NCBI GenBank assembly: GCA_040505895.1
Contig: JBEVXU010000012.1
Coordinates: forward strand, 186,001 to 250,000
Reading direction: 5' to 3'
DNA length: 64,000 bases
DNA from: Vondammii sp040505895
Lineage (GTDB): Bacteria > Pseudomonadota > Gammaproteobacteria > Chromatiales > Chromatiaceae
Shown here: piece after piece, positions 18,212 through 26,671 of the stretch
Position numbering within the stretch: position 1 is the first letter of the stretch
Layout of the letters: every line of letters begins with the position of its first letter
Translations under genes and position numbers: made by a program
Notes under the pieces: model-generated
What the model saw: the letters and a program-made list of their open reading frames with translations, nothing else
Told to the model about the DNA's origin: nothing
Databases searched by the model: none

Positions 18212-19063
18212 ATGTGAAATACCATAATGTAGGGCTGTAATCTGCTCCGATACCAGACCGATAAGAAATACCAGCATCGCTGTTATGAACATAACACCCG
18301 CCATGCTGGAGAAACTATTCGTTTGCCAATAAAAGTATAGGTAACGGCCCAAGCCCAGCAGGAAAAATATCAGGCTTGCAGGAAAGAACAATCGCATCGG
18401 TGAAAATAGAGTCGTCACCTTCATGATAACCACCATGAAACGTATACCATCCCGCACAAAACTGATTTTACTCTTGCCTTTTCTTGGTAGCGCCTTGATA
18501 GGGACAAATGTGACAGGGTATCCCGACCTGTAATAGGCCATAGTCGATGTTGTCGGATATGAAAATCCATTGGGCAGAAGATGGATAAACTGACGAAAAG
18601 TATCGCGCTTAACCGCCCGAAAACCGGACGTCAGATCGGGGATGGTACGGCCGATCATAAGCGAGGCAAATCTATTGAGTAGCTGGTTTCCAAGACTGCG
18701 CCCAATATTTGCGTGGGAATCGCCAGCTCGAGACCCCACCACGAGCTCATAACCCTCATCAATATTTTCAAGTAACTTCAGTATATCCCGGTCATCATGT
18801 TGGCCATCTGCATCCATGAATACAATAGTCTCACCTTTTGCATGCCTTGCTCCGGTCTTAATAGCGGCACCGTTGCCCATGTTGTAGAGATGGCGAACCA
18901 CTCGAGCGCCGGCATTTTCAGCTTCGGCTGCAGTAGCATCACTGGAGTTGTCATCGACAACTAGAATCTCCGCATTTGGGAATCTTTGCCGGATCCGCCC
19001 GACAACCTCACCCACTACTCCAGCTTCATTGTAGGCAGGCAACACCACACTGAGTTCACACAT
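18179..19063 (-). CDS. polyprenyl-phosphate-type GT2 glycosyltransferase
   Basis: A 294-residue GT2 of the dolichyl-phosphate-mannose synthase/ArnC-like group. Motifs are LSVVLPAYNEAGVVGEVV at the N-terminus, ILVVDDNSSDAT near 35, TIVFMDADGQHD (the DXD) near 85 and VVGSRAG near 110. Two C-terminal transmembrane segments (about 227-247 and 255-275) fit an enzyme that loads a sugar onto undecaprenyl phosphate. The ATG at 19063 follows an in-frame TTG at 19066. It lies apart from the exporter operon and has its own upstream region. Confidence 0.85.
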   Translation of the reverse strand: MCELSVVLPAYNEAGVVGEVVGRIRQRFPNAEILVVDDNSSDATAAEAENAGARVVRHLYNMGNGAAIKTGARHAKGETIVFMDADGQHDDRDILKLLENIDEGYELVVGSRAGDSHANIGRSLGNQLLNRFASLMIGRTIPDLTSGFRAVKRDTFRQFIHLLPNGFSYPTTSTMAYYRSGYPVTFVPIKALPRKGKSKISFVRDGIRFMVVIMKVTTLFSPMRLFFPASLIFFLLGLGRYLYFYWQTNSFSSMAGVMFITAMLVFLIGLVSEQITALHYGISHSRMNEHQDHD

Positions 19064-19066
19064 CAA

Positions 19067-19490
19067 TAAGATCTCAATAAATACAAATAGTTAACAGCAA
19101 CAGATACCATCATAGACGATTTTTCAGGTGTCCAAGCACATAACCATATACTCAACTAGAAAAAACCAACATTCTGTTTGCACTCGTCCCACAAAAGGTA
19201 AAAATTAGGTACGATTTTTTACCTTCCACCCCAATATGATGCAGCCATTTTGCTATAATCTACTTTAGAATCGGAATAATATGTTGTAGCACGTTGCACG
19301 CTCACAGGAAGAACTGTGCCGGCTTTCTTGGCGACAGCCCAGATGGACGAGGTTTTCACCCCATGAAACAAGCTGTTATTACAGGGTTCCGTAGTCAAAA
19401 ATGCTATCGACTATAATAGTTTGGTGCGGGTAACTAGTCGCGTCAAGACAAACTTGCATTGTATTTAACCAAAGAGATGAGTTTTTGATA
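19067..19490. promoter_or_regulatory. divergent region between GT2 gene and pilB
   Basis: About 420 bp with no convincing gene. TATAAT hexamers occur at 19254-19259 and 19412-19417 on the plus strand and are candidate -10 elements for pilB, but neither has a good -35 at 17 bp. A 17-codon frame starting at the ATG near 19362 is too short to support. Confidence 0.35.
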
Positions 19491-21203
19491 ATGGTTACAA
19501 CCAAAGCAAATATGGGTGTAAGTGGACTAGCTCGCAGGCTGGTCCATGATGGTCTGCTATCAGAAGAGAGCGCACAGACAGCCTTCCAACAGGCAAGAAA
19601 GCAGCGGCAACCATTTGTAACCCACCTGATTGAGAAGGGCCTCGTTTCCAGCCGAAAAGTAGCTGAATCAGCTTCGCATGAATTTGGCGCGCCCCTATTC
19701 GATCTTGATGTCCTCGATTTTGAAAGCATCCCAACCGGCCTTGTAGCTGAAGAGTTAGTACGAAAACACCACGCACTACCACTGTTCAAAAGAGGGAATC
19801 GCCTGTTTCTTGGTGTATCCGACCCCACCAACCTGCAAGGTCTGGATGAAATCAAGTTTCACACCGGCCTGAGCACGGAAGGCATTCTCGTTGAGGAGGA
19901 TAAACTTACCCGCTCCATTGAGGCTGTGCTCAATGTTGCCGACAGCAGCATGTCGGATCTGCTGGATACAGATCTGGATAACCTGGATATCTCCATTGAA
20001 GAGGAGCGGCCTCAAGGAGCAGATGGTGATCTTGATGTTGACGATGCACCTGTCGTGCGTTTCGTCAACAAGGTGCTATTGGACGCAATCAACCTAGGGG
20101 CATCAGATGTCCATTTCGAGCCCTATGAAAAAACGTTCAGGGTGCGTTATCGTCAGGATGGCCTACTTTCTGAAGTGGCGTCTCCCCCGGTCAATATAGC
20201 CCCACGACTGACAGCACGCGTGAAGGTAATGGCCAGACTCAACATAGCGGAACGTCGTGTACCCCAGGATGGTCGCATTAAGATGGTGTTGTCCCGAAAC
20301 CGTGCGATCGACTTTCGTGTCAACACCTGCCCCACCCTCTATGGTGAAAAGATCGTACTTCGCATCCTTGATCCCACAAGCGCACAGGTTGGAATTGAGG
20401 CTTTGGGGTTTGAGCCTGAGCAGCGAGCTCTATTTGAGGCCGCCTTACAAAAGCCTTACGGAATGATACTGGTCACAGGCCCAACAGGAAGCGGAAAGAC
20501 CGTCTCACTCTATACTGGCCTAAACATGCTGAATCAGCCGGATGTCAACATATCCACTGTTGAGGATCCTGTCGAAATCCAGGTGCCGGGAATCAATCAG
20601 GTCAACACCAACACAAAAACCGGGCTCACTTTTGCTGAAGCACTTCGTGCTTTTCTGCGCCAGGATCCGGATATCATAATGGTGGGTGAGATTCGTGATC
20701 TGGAGACAGCAGAAATCGCAATCAAAGCGGCCCAAACAGGCCACCTAGTGCTTTCAACACTCCACACCAACGATGCGCCACAGACCCTGACCCGCCTGGC
20801 TAATATGGGCGTACCACCGTTCAATATTGCCTCTTCCGTGCTGTTAATTATGGCCCAACGTCTTGCCAGACGCCTCTGCGAACACTGCAAGCAGCCCGAA
20901 GAGATTCCTCGGGAAGCACTCCTTGAGGAGGGTTTCAAGGAGGATGAACTGGCTGACCTGACTATATACAAAGCTGTAGGATGTGAACGCTGCACTCGCG
21001 GTTATAAGGGGCGTGTTGGTATATTTCAGGTAATGGCGGTCTCTAGCGATATGGAGAAGATGATTTTGGAAGGCGGCAACTCCATGCAATTGGAAGCACT
21101 TGCAACAGCAGAGGGTGTCGCAAGCCTGCGTATGTCAGGTCTAAGAAAAGTGAAATCAGGTATTACCAGCCTGGAAGAGATCAACAGGGTAACCAAGGAT
21201 TAA
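19491..21203 (+). CDS. pilB: type IV pilus assembly ATPase PilB
   Basis: The hexameric cytoplasmic motor that drives pilus extension. Of about 570 residues, the N-terminal 140 match the PilB/GspE N-domain, followed by the ATPase. Visible elements are the Walker A GPTGSGKTVSLYTGL near 328-342, the Walker B and Asp box DPDIIMVGEIRD near 392, the His box TLHTNDAPQTLTRL near 418, and a zinc tetracysteine (CEHC then CERC) near 460-507. ATG at 19491 follows an in-frame TTG at 19485 that has AGAG at a better distance, so the start is uncertain by two codons. pilC follows after 5 bp. Confidence 0.95.
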   Translation: MVTTKANMGVSGLARRLVHDGLLSEESAQTAFQQARKQRQPFVTHLIEKGLVSSRKVAESASHEFGAPLFDLDVLDFESIPTGLVAEELVRKHHALPLFKRGNRLFLGVSDPTNLQGLDEIKFHTGLSTEGILVEEDKLTRSIEAVLNVADSSMSDLLDTDLDNLDISIEEERPQGADGDLDVDDAPVVRFVNKVLLDAINLGASDVHFEPYEKTFRVRYRQDGLLSEVASPPVNIAPRLTARVKVMARLNIAERRVPQDGRIKMVLSRNRAIDFRVNTCPTLYGEKIVLRILDPTSAQVGIEALGFEPEQRALFEAALQKPYGMILVTGPTGSGKTVSLYTGLNMLNQPDVNISTVEDPVEIQVPGINQVNTNTKTGLTFAEALRAFLRQDPDIIMVGEIRDLETAEIAIKAAQTGHLVLSTLHTNDAPQTLTRLANMGVPPFNIASSVLLIMAQRLARRLCEHCKQPEEIPREALLEEGFKEDELADLTIYKAVGCERCTRGYKGRVGIFQVMAVSSDMEKMILEGGNSMQLEALATAEGVASLRMSGLRKVKSGITSLEEINRVTKD

Positions 21204-21208
21204 CTATC

Positions 21209-22435
21209 ATGGCAGCAGCCCAGAAAAAAGTCGAAAAACCCAAAATCTTTGTATGGGAAGGCTCAGACAAAAGTGGCAGGCGAATCAAAGGCGAGAGCCG
21301 TGCTGCCAGTATGGCGCTGGTGAGGGCTGAGCTCCGTAAGCAGGGCATAGCCCCGCTGAAGGTGAAGAAAAAACCGATTGATCTTTTTAGCACCAAGAAA
21401 AAGATCACCCCGGGAGACATCGCTGTCTTCAGCCGCCAACTTGCAACCATGATGGAGTCAGGCGTCCCCCTCGTTCAGGCCTTTGATATCATTGGTCGGG
21501 GGCATGAGAATCCGTCCATGCAGGATTTGGTCCTTGCTATCAAAAGTGACGTGGAGGGCGGCACGGCCCTGGCGGAGGCATTGAAGAAACACCCTCTCTA
21601 TTTTGATGACCTTTTCTGCAACCTGGTGCGTGCTGGTGAGGCGGCTGGTGTTCTCGAGATTCTTCTCGATAAGATCGCCACTTATAAGGAGAAAACCGAA
21701 TCTCTTAAAGGCAAAATAAAAAAAGCACTCTTCTATCCTGCTTCCATCATTTTGGTTGCTGTTCTCGTCACCGCCATGATCATGGTTTTCGTTATTCCAC
21801 AGTTTCAAAGCCTCTTCGCAAGCTTCGGTGGTGACCTACCGGCATTTACAAAAGTAGTAATCGCCATGTCCGAATGGATGCAAGCCTACTGGTGGCTGCT
21901 GTTCCTTGGGATAGCAGGTGTTATCTATCTCTTCTCCTACACATGGAAACGCTCACGCAAATTCCGGCAAAGAGTCGATAAAATCATGTTGGGGGTCCCG
22001 ATTATAGGTGCCATCCTCAACAAAGCGGCCATCGCCCGTTATGCTCGTACCCTCGCCACCATGTTTGCCGCAGGCGTCCCGCTGGTGGAAGCCCTGGAGT
22101 CTGTCGCTGGCGCCACTGGCAACGTGGTTTATGGTGATGCCGTAATGCGGATGCGTGAGGATGTCGCCACTGGCCAATCCCTGCAACTCAGCATGAAACA
22201 GCAAGGACTCTTCCCCCACATGGTGGTCCAGATGGTCTCCATCGGCGAGGAGTCAGGTTCATTGGATCACATGCTGTCCAAAGTGGCCGATTTCTATGAG
22301 GAGGAGGTGGACAACGCTGTTGATGCACTCAGCAGTCTGTTAGAACCCTTTATCATGGTCATTATTGGCACCCTAGTAGGTGGACTTGTGGTTGCCATGT
22401 ATCTTCCTATCTTCAAAATGGCAGCTGTGGTTTGA
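21209..22435 (+). CDS. pilC: type IV pilus inner-membrane platform protein PilC
   Basis: A 408-residue GspF/PilC platform protein with two homologous cytoplasmic domains and three membrane segments (about 180-205, 230-250 and 380-400). The first repeat contains DIAVFSRQLATMMESGVPLV and the second IARYARTLATMFAAGVPLVE, the hallmark duplication of the family. It connects the PilB motor to the growing pilus. The 5-bp spacing from pilB shows one operon with pilD. Confidence 0.95.
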   Translation: MAAAQKKVEKPKIFVWEGSDKSGRRIKGESRAASMALVRAELRKQGIAPLKVKKKPIDLFSTKKKITPGDIAVFSRQLATMMESGVPLVQAFDIIGRGHENPSMQDLVLAIKSDVEGGTALAEALKKHPLYFDDLFCNLVRAGEAAGVLEILLDKIATYKEKTESLKGKIKKALFYPASIILVAVLVTAMIMVFVIPQFQSLFASFGGDLPAFTKVVIAMSEWMQAYWWLLFLGIAGVIYLFSYTWKRSRKFRQRVDKIMLGVPIIGAILNKAAIARYARTLATMFAAGVPLVEALESVAGATGNVVYGDAVMRMREDVATGQSLQLSMKQQGLFPHMVVQMVSIGEESGSLDHMLSKVADFYEEEVDNAVDALSSLLEPFIMVIIGTLVGGLVVAMYLPIFKMAAVV

Positions 22436-22516
22436 TCCGGCACCATCGAACATTTCTCCTTGCAGGAGCGTCAGGGCCGAAACTTTCTCTCCACTAATGG
22501 AGGAAGATATTGTAAA

Positions 22517-22635
22517 AGCCCCTCGCCCCACCGGGGTGAGGGGAGTCAATAGGTAACTTATTGATTTAATAGACCTTCATCCTAACCTTCTCCCTCGTAG
22601 GAAGAAGGAACAGGCGCTTTTTCGGCACCCCCAAT
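22517..22635. repeat. dispersed palindromic repeat, copy 1
   Basis: A hairpin of CCTCGCCCC and GGGGTGAGG is followed by a 64-bp core (22546-22609) that recurs at 55231-55295 with three substitutions. The core contains the short palindrome CAATAggtaacTTATTG and an imperfect CTTCTCCCTCGTAGGAAGAAG hairpin. It fills most of the gap between pilC and pilD, with no coding capacity. Confidence 0.75.
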
Positions 22636-22648
22636 GAGAAAAGAATAG

Positions 22649-23521
22649 ATGGACTTGCTGCAACTACTACAACAGAACGACATTCTGTTTATCTCTTTTG
22701 TCACACTGACCGGCCTGATGGTCGGCAGCTTCCTCAATGTCGTCGCCTACCGGCTACCACTGATGATGGAGCGTGAATGGAAATCCCAGTGCCACGAGAT
22801 ACTGGAACTGCCCGCGGCAGAAGAGGCACCCAGCTTCACGCTCAGCCGACCGCGCTCAGCCTGTCCAAAATGCAACCACCCAATATCAGCATGGGAGAAT
22901 ATTCCGGTCATCAGTTATCTCATGCTGCGCGGTCGCTGCTCCGCCTGCAACACCGCCATATCCCCACGCTATCCCATAGTCGAACTGACCACCGGCCTCC
23001 TCTCACTGATTGTTGCCTGGCATTTTGGCTTCAGCTGGCAGTGCGCCGCCGCCCTGCCTCTGACTTGGGCGCTAACCGCCCTCACGTTGATCGATTTCGA
23101 CCACCAGCTGCTGCCCGACTCCATCGTTATTCCCGGGCTCTGGGGCGGACTCATCATCAGTCTCTTCGCTGTCTTCAGTGACACCACATCAGCCATCATC
23201 GGCGCCACTGTCGGCTACCTTTCACTCTGGACGGTATTTCAGCTGTTCAAACTGCTGACTGGGAAAGAGGGGATGGGCTATGGAGATTTCAAGCTCTTCT
23301 CCCTCTTTGGTGCCTGGCTTGGTTGGCAATATCTAATCCAGATTCTACTGCTCTCCTCGGTTGTCGGCGCCCTTGTCGGCATCTCCCTTATTCTTTTCCG
23401 GGGGCGTGACCGTGCTATCCCCATCCCCTTTGGCCCTTACCTGGCCACCGCCGGCTGGATAAGCCTGCTATGGGGTGATGAAATCAACAATGCCTACCTC
23501 CAGTGGGCCGGCTTGGCATAA
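22649..23521 (+). CDS. pilD: prepilin leader peptidase / N-methyltransferase PilD
   Basis: A 290-residue A24 aspartic peptidase that cleaves and methylates type IV prepilins and related pseudopilins in the inner membrane. The N-terminal cytoplasmic domain carries two CXXC pairs (CPKC near 72, CSAC near 97). The catalytic aspartates are in LIDFDHQLLPD near 150 and GYGDFKLFSLFGAW near 212. Eight or so membrane segments follow the family pattern. It completes the pilBCD set, separated from pilC by the repeat element. Confidence 0.95.
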   Translation: MDLLQLLQQNDILFISFVTLTGLMVGSFLNVVAYRLPLMMEREWKSQCHEILELPAAEEAPSFTLSRPRSACPKCNHPISAWENIPVISYLMLRGRCSACNTAISPRYPIVELTTGLLSLIVAWHFGFSWQCAAALPLTWALTALTLIDFDHQLLPDSIVIPGLWGGLIISLFAVFSDTTSAIIGATVGYLSLWTVFQLFKLLTGKEGMGYGDFKLFSLFGAWLGWQYLIQILLLSSVVGALVGISLILFRGRDRAIPIPFGPYLATAGWISLLWGDEINNAYLQWAGLA

Positions 23522-23563
23522 TCTCGGACACATAATCCAATTTCTGCCAAGGATCAGTCAATC

Positions 23564-24160
23564 ATGTTTGTGGTAGGTGTGACGGGAGGTATAGGCAGCG
23601 GCAAGACAGCAGTCACCGACTATTTTAGCTCCCTCGGTGTTCCCGTGATTGATGCCGACCAGGTTTCCAGGGAGGTGGTTGAGCCGGGAGAGCCCGCCCT
23701 GGAGGAAATAGTCCGCCTTTTTGGCCACGAAGCCCTACAGGCGGATGGGAGCCTCGACAGGCACCATCTACGGAAAAGGGTGTTCCAGGACAGCTCGTCC
23801 CGAAAAATCCTAGAGGAGTTGCTTCATCCCGTCATCCGACAGAGGATGCGGCTACAATTATCTGCATTAACAGCAGATTACGCCATATTCTCTATTCCCC
23901 TACTGGTTGAAACGGGAGGAAACAACAGCGTGGACCGGATACTGGTGGTTGACTGCCCCACGCCCCTCCAGATTGAGCGTATTGTTCATAGAGACGGTAT
24001 TACTCCAGCACAGGCCGAGGGAATTCTCAACGCACAGTGCAGCAGGGAAGAGCGGCTTGCCGTGGCTGATGACGTTATCGATAACTCAGGCACTATTGGG
24101 CAACTACACATCCTGGTGGAACAGCTCCACAAAAAGTACACCCAAATGGCTCACATATAA
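23564..24160 (+). CDS. coaE: dephospho-CoA kinase
   Basis: The last step of coenzyme A synthesis: phosphorylation of the 3'-hydroxyl of dephospho-CoA. At 198 residues it has the family's size. The P-loop is GVTGGIGSGKTAVTDYF at residues 5-21 and the substrate-binding DADQVSREVVEPG is near 30. It lies 42 bp behind pilD, the usual gammaproteobacterial arrangement, with AAGGA about 10 bases upstream of the ATG. Confidence 0.95.
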   Translation: MFVVGVTGGIGSGKTAVTDYFSSLGVPVIDADQVSREVVEPGEPALEEIVRLFGHEALQADGSLDRHHLRKRVFQDSSSRKILEELLHPVIRQRMRLQLSALTADYAIFSIPLLVETGGNNSVDRILVVDCPTPLQIERIVHRDGITPAQAEGILNAQCSREERLAVADDVIDNSGTIGQLHILVEQLHKKYTQMAHI

Positions 24161-24333
24161 ACAGAAAAACTCGTCTATCCGTGAAATCATCCGCATCTTG
24201 TCGTAATAGCTTTGCCTGTTTTCAACAAAGGCTATTTACCTGGGGTGGTCAAATATACGACAATGTACGGTCAGGCTAATGTAGATAGCAGCCACCGACC
24301 CAATATTTAACAAAAAACACCATCAAATCAATC

Positions 24334-25113
24334 ATGAGCCCCGTCGCACCGGACAAGATCATCTACGAGCACCCCCTCAACGAAAGGGTCAGAACACTCC
24401 TGCGTCTGGAACACCTGTTTCGTGAAGTCGACTATCACGCCCCTCGCAGCGAAGTCTGGGCCAGCAGGGCGGCAATATCCAGTCTGCTCGACATGGCAAG
24501 CATCTTCTCCCGCGCTGATATAAAAACCGATCTCATCAAAGAGCTGAAAAGGCATCAGGAGAAGCTACAGAGTATCGATATGTCTCAGGGCGTGGACACT
24601 GATCGCCTGCAGCAAATTCTCAACGAACTTAAGCTGATTACAGAGGAGATTCACGATCTCACCGGGCAGATCGGGCAATCACTGCGCAATAACGAGTTCC
24701 TGAAAAGCATCATGCAGCGCAGCAGTATCCCAGGGGGAAACTGCACCTTTGACCTCCCCCTCTACCACCACTGGCTGGAACAATCCCACGAGCTACGCCA
24801 AGCTGAGCTCCAAGGGTGGATCAGCACACTTAAGCCGGTAGAGTCAGCCGTCTCACTGATCCTTTCTCTGATACGCGGCAGCACACGACCCACCACCGAG
24901 TTGGCGGTTAGTGGCTTTTTTCAGCGTAATATCGATGCTCAAACACCAGCACAGCTTATCCGTGTGGGTTTGCCACGTGAGGGTCGGCTCTTTGCTGAGA
25001 TCAGCGGTGGAAAGCACCGCTTTTCAGTGCGGTTCATGGACGTCTCTGGAAGTGAACGCCCCAGCCAAACCAAGGAAGATGTCGCCTTCTTCCTCAACTG
25101 CTGCATCCTTTAG
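24334..25113 (+). CDS. zapD: cell division protein ZapD
   Basis: A 259-residue FtsZ-associated protein that bundles FtsZ filaments. It follows the ZapD (YacF) pattern: YEHPLNERVRTLLRLEHLF at the N-terminus, SSIPGGNCTFDLPLYHHWL near 130 and FFQRNIDAQTPAQLIRVGLP near 195. The C-terminal FFLNCC aligns with the usual family end, plus two residues. Its TAG stop lies exactly at the edge of the palindromic element at 25111-25378. The 173-bp gap upstream contains a weak stem-loop near 24207-24232 and no gene. Confidence 0.9.
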   Translation: MSPVAPDKIIYEHPLNERVRTLLRLEHLFREVDYHAPRSEVWASRAAISSLLDMASIFSRADIKTDLIKELKRHQEKLQSIDMSQGVDTDRLQQILNELKLITEEIHDLTGQIGQSLRNNEFLKSIMQRSSIPGGNCTFDLPLYHHWLEQSHELRQAELQGWISTLKPVESAVSLILSLIRGSTRPTTELAVSGFFQRNIDAQTPAQLIRVGLPREGRLFAEISGGKHRFSVRFMDVSGSERPSQTKEDVAFFLNCCIL

Positions 25114-25378
25114 TGCTCTATCAACATGATAATTACGGATTCAGCGCCCCTGTGGTGTTTCGCAGCAAGGCGCAGTGTGCAGGCAAAGGCTACTCCCTTG
25201 TCAAGCACTGCAACGCGACTGCGGGACACCACAGGGGCGCCCTACGGGTTAGCTTGTCAACGCCCACAGACTGCGTTGCACCTCTTGACAAGGGAGCGGC
25301 CATTGCCTGCAAGGTGCGCCTTGCCGTGAACGTTGACAAGCTAACTGCATCCGTAATTATCATGTTGATAGAGCACTA
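25111..25378. repeat. 268-bp palindromic MITE-like element flanked by TA
   Basis: The two ends (25111-25140 and 25349-25378) are a perfect 30-bp inverted repeat, with a second 15-bp perfect inverted pair inside (GCGCCCCTGTGGTGT and its complement) and further imperfect symmetry. The element begins and ends with TA, so a duplicated TA target, as made by mariner/IS630-type elements, fits. No transposase is encoded. Removing the element with one TA restores CTTTAGTTGTCATG, a tight zapD-yacG junction that keeps the zapD stop. Confidence 0.85.
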
Positions 25379-25384
25379 GTTGTC

Positions 25385-25588
25385 ATGTCGAAGGATTCAA
25401 AGCGCAAAGTAGCCTGTCCCAGCTGCCGTAAACTCTTTGAGTGGAACAGTGAATCACCATCACGCCCTTTCTGTAGTGAGCGCTGCAGGCTGATTGACCT
25501 TGGTGACTGGTTCGATGAGAAGCACAGCATTCCGGAAAGTGAATCTACACACCCCTTCATGCCACCGGATGACGGCAATACCCATTAG
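25385..25588 (+). CDS. yacG: DNA gyrase inhibitor / zinc-binding protein YacG
   Basis: A 67-residue zinc protein with the four-cysteine site CPSCRK near 10 and CSERCRLID near 28-36, followed by DLGDWFDEKHSIP, all typical of YacG. In E. coli YacG binds gyrase and blocks its activity. The start ATG is now only 6 bp from the right end of the palindromic element and lacks a Shine-Dalgarno sequence, so its expression may depend on the element or on read-through from zapD. Confidence 0.93.
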   Translation: MSKDSKRKVACPSCRKLFEWNSESPSRPFCSERCRLIDLGDWFDEKHSIPESESTHPFMPPDDGNTH

Positions 25589-25724
25589 TTTGTAGCGCAG
25601 GTATTGATGAGATGGTCGCCTCCCATTCCAGAAATCAGCACCCTACCTAAACGATACCCCGGGTTTCGCAAGCACAGGCTGATCTGCTCCCACGAAAATT
25701 GCGCAAGCTCTGGTGGGCTGTTGA
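25589..25724. other. convergent gap, no gene assigned
   Basis: The gap lies between yacG and the convergent Nudix gene. A minus-strand frame of about 48 codons is open from near 25735 to a TAA that overlaps the end of yacG, but it has no start and no recognisable family. No terminator with a T tract is seen. Confidence 0.3.
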
Positions 25725-26666
25725 TTACACTACCGGCCAGAACTCTCTGATAGCAGCAATCCCCTGCCCGCCCGCTTGTCGTGCTTGTTGAATCATCCCC
25801 AGCTCCATCCCACCCAAAGCAAAAACCGGCATCGAGACACCTTCAACCATTTTAGAAAATCTTTTCCAACCCATGGGCTCTGCCTCTGGATGGCTCGTCG
25901 TCACCTTCACAGGCGAAAGTACAACAAAATCAGCACCGATGCGCTCAGCCTGTTGCAGCTCTTCCAGGCGGTGACAGGAGGCGGCCACCAGGAACCCTTC
26001 TGCCAGAGGTCGCTCCTGCAGCGCCATCAAACGACTACTATTGAGGTGAACACCGGCGGCACCAACCGTGGCAACCCACTCCGGCGGAGCATTAAGCAAC
26101 AGCCGCGCACCGTGGTCATCACATAGACTCACTGCGGAGAGCGCCAGCTGCCGGTAGGCATTCTCATCCAATCCCTGAGCACGCAGCTGAACAAGCTTAC
26201 GGCCCTGCTCCAATGCGGCAGATAGGCGTGCAAGAAACCGCTCCGGCTGAAATGAGCCCTCTCCGGTAATCAGATAGGTTGAAGGCAGGGAAAGCGCCGT
26301 AACGATCGGCCGGTCGGCCGCAGGTAGTGGGTAATCGCTGATATCCTCAGATTCAACCCAGACCAGGGGCTGCCCCTCCATTCCCAGGGGTTGACCGTTG
26401 AAACGGGTGACTCTATGAACATCAAGAACAACTGTGCGGTCACCGTATTGATGGGGGACTTTGATCAGGGGCTCATGAGAGACTACATCTATACCCAGCT
26501 CTTCATGAATCTCCCGCCCTAGTGCCTGGGAGAGAGTCTCCCCCGGCTCAAGCTTGCCCCCGGGAAACTCCCACAAACCGCCCTGGTGAGTACCCTCCTT
26601 GCGCTGACTGAGCAGTACCCGCCCCCGGTCATCCTCGATAACGGCGACGGCGACATGAATCACCAT
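25725..26666 (-). CDS. Nudix hydrolase (MutT-like) fused to thiamine-phosphate-synthase-like domain
   Basis: A 313-residue fusion. Residues 1-130 are MutT-like, with the Nudix box GGKLEPGETLSQALGREIHE continuing to ELGI near 36-60; this half should sanitise 8-oxo-dGTP. Residues about 135-310 are a TMP-TENI (ThiE-like) barrel with KLVQLRAQGLDENAYRQLAL near 157, GVHLNSSR near 202 and FVVLSPVKVTTSHPEAEPMG near 245. The fusion is common in gammaproteobacteria and the ThiE half is usually thought not to be the main thiamine enzyme. It is 5 bp downstream of argJ on the same strand. Confidence 0.9.
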   Translation of the reverse strand: MVIHVAVAVIEDDRGRVLLSQRKEGTHQGGLWEFPGGKLEPGETLSQALGREIHEELGIDVVSHEPLIKVPHQYGDRTVVLDVHRVTRFNGQPLGMEGQPLVWVESEDISDYPLPAADRPIVTALSLPSTYLITGEGSFQPERFLARLSAALEQGRKLVQLRAQGLDENAYRQLALSAVSLCDDHGARLLLNAPPEWVATVGAAGVHLNSSRLMALQERPLAEGFLVAASCHRLEELQQAERIGADFVVLSPVKVTTSHPEAEPMGWKRFSKMVEGVSMPVFALGGMELGMIQQARQAGGQGIAAIREFWPVV

Positions 26667-26671
26667 GTCGG

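Noticed and set aside
19254..19259. Perfect TATAAT as the pilB promoter
   Set aside because: No acceptable -35 lies 16-18 bp upstream and a second TATAAT exists at 19412, so I left both as candidates only.
24207..24232. Stem-loop downstream of coaE as an intrinsic terminator
   Set aside because: The stem is short and interrupted and no T tract follows it.
25113..25379. An 88-codon open frame covering the zapD-yacG gap
   Set aside because: It coincides with the palindromic element and reads through both arms. The peptide has no family resemblance, so it is a chance frame of the repeat.
25587..25735. A 48-codon minus-strand open frame between the Nudix gene and yacG
   Set aside because: It has no start codon of its own in a sensible place and no recognisable similarity.
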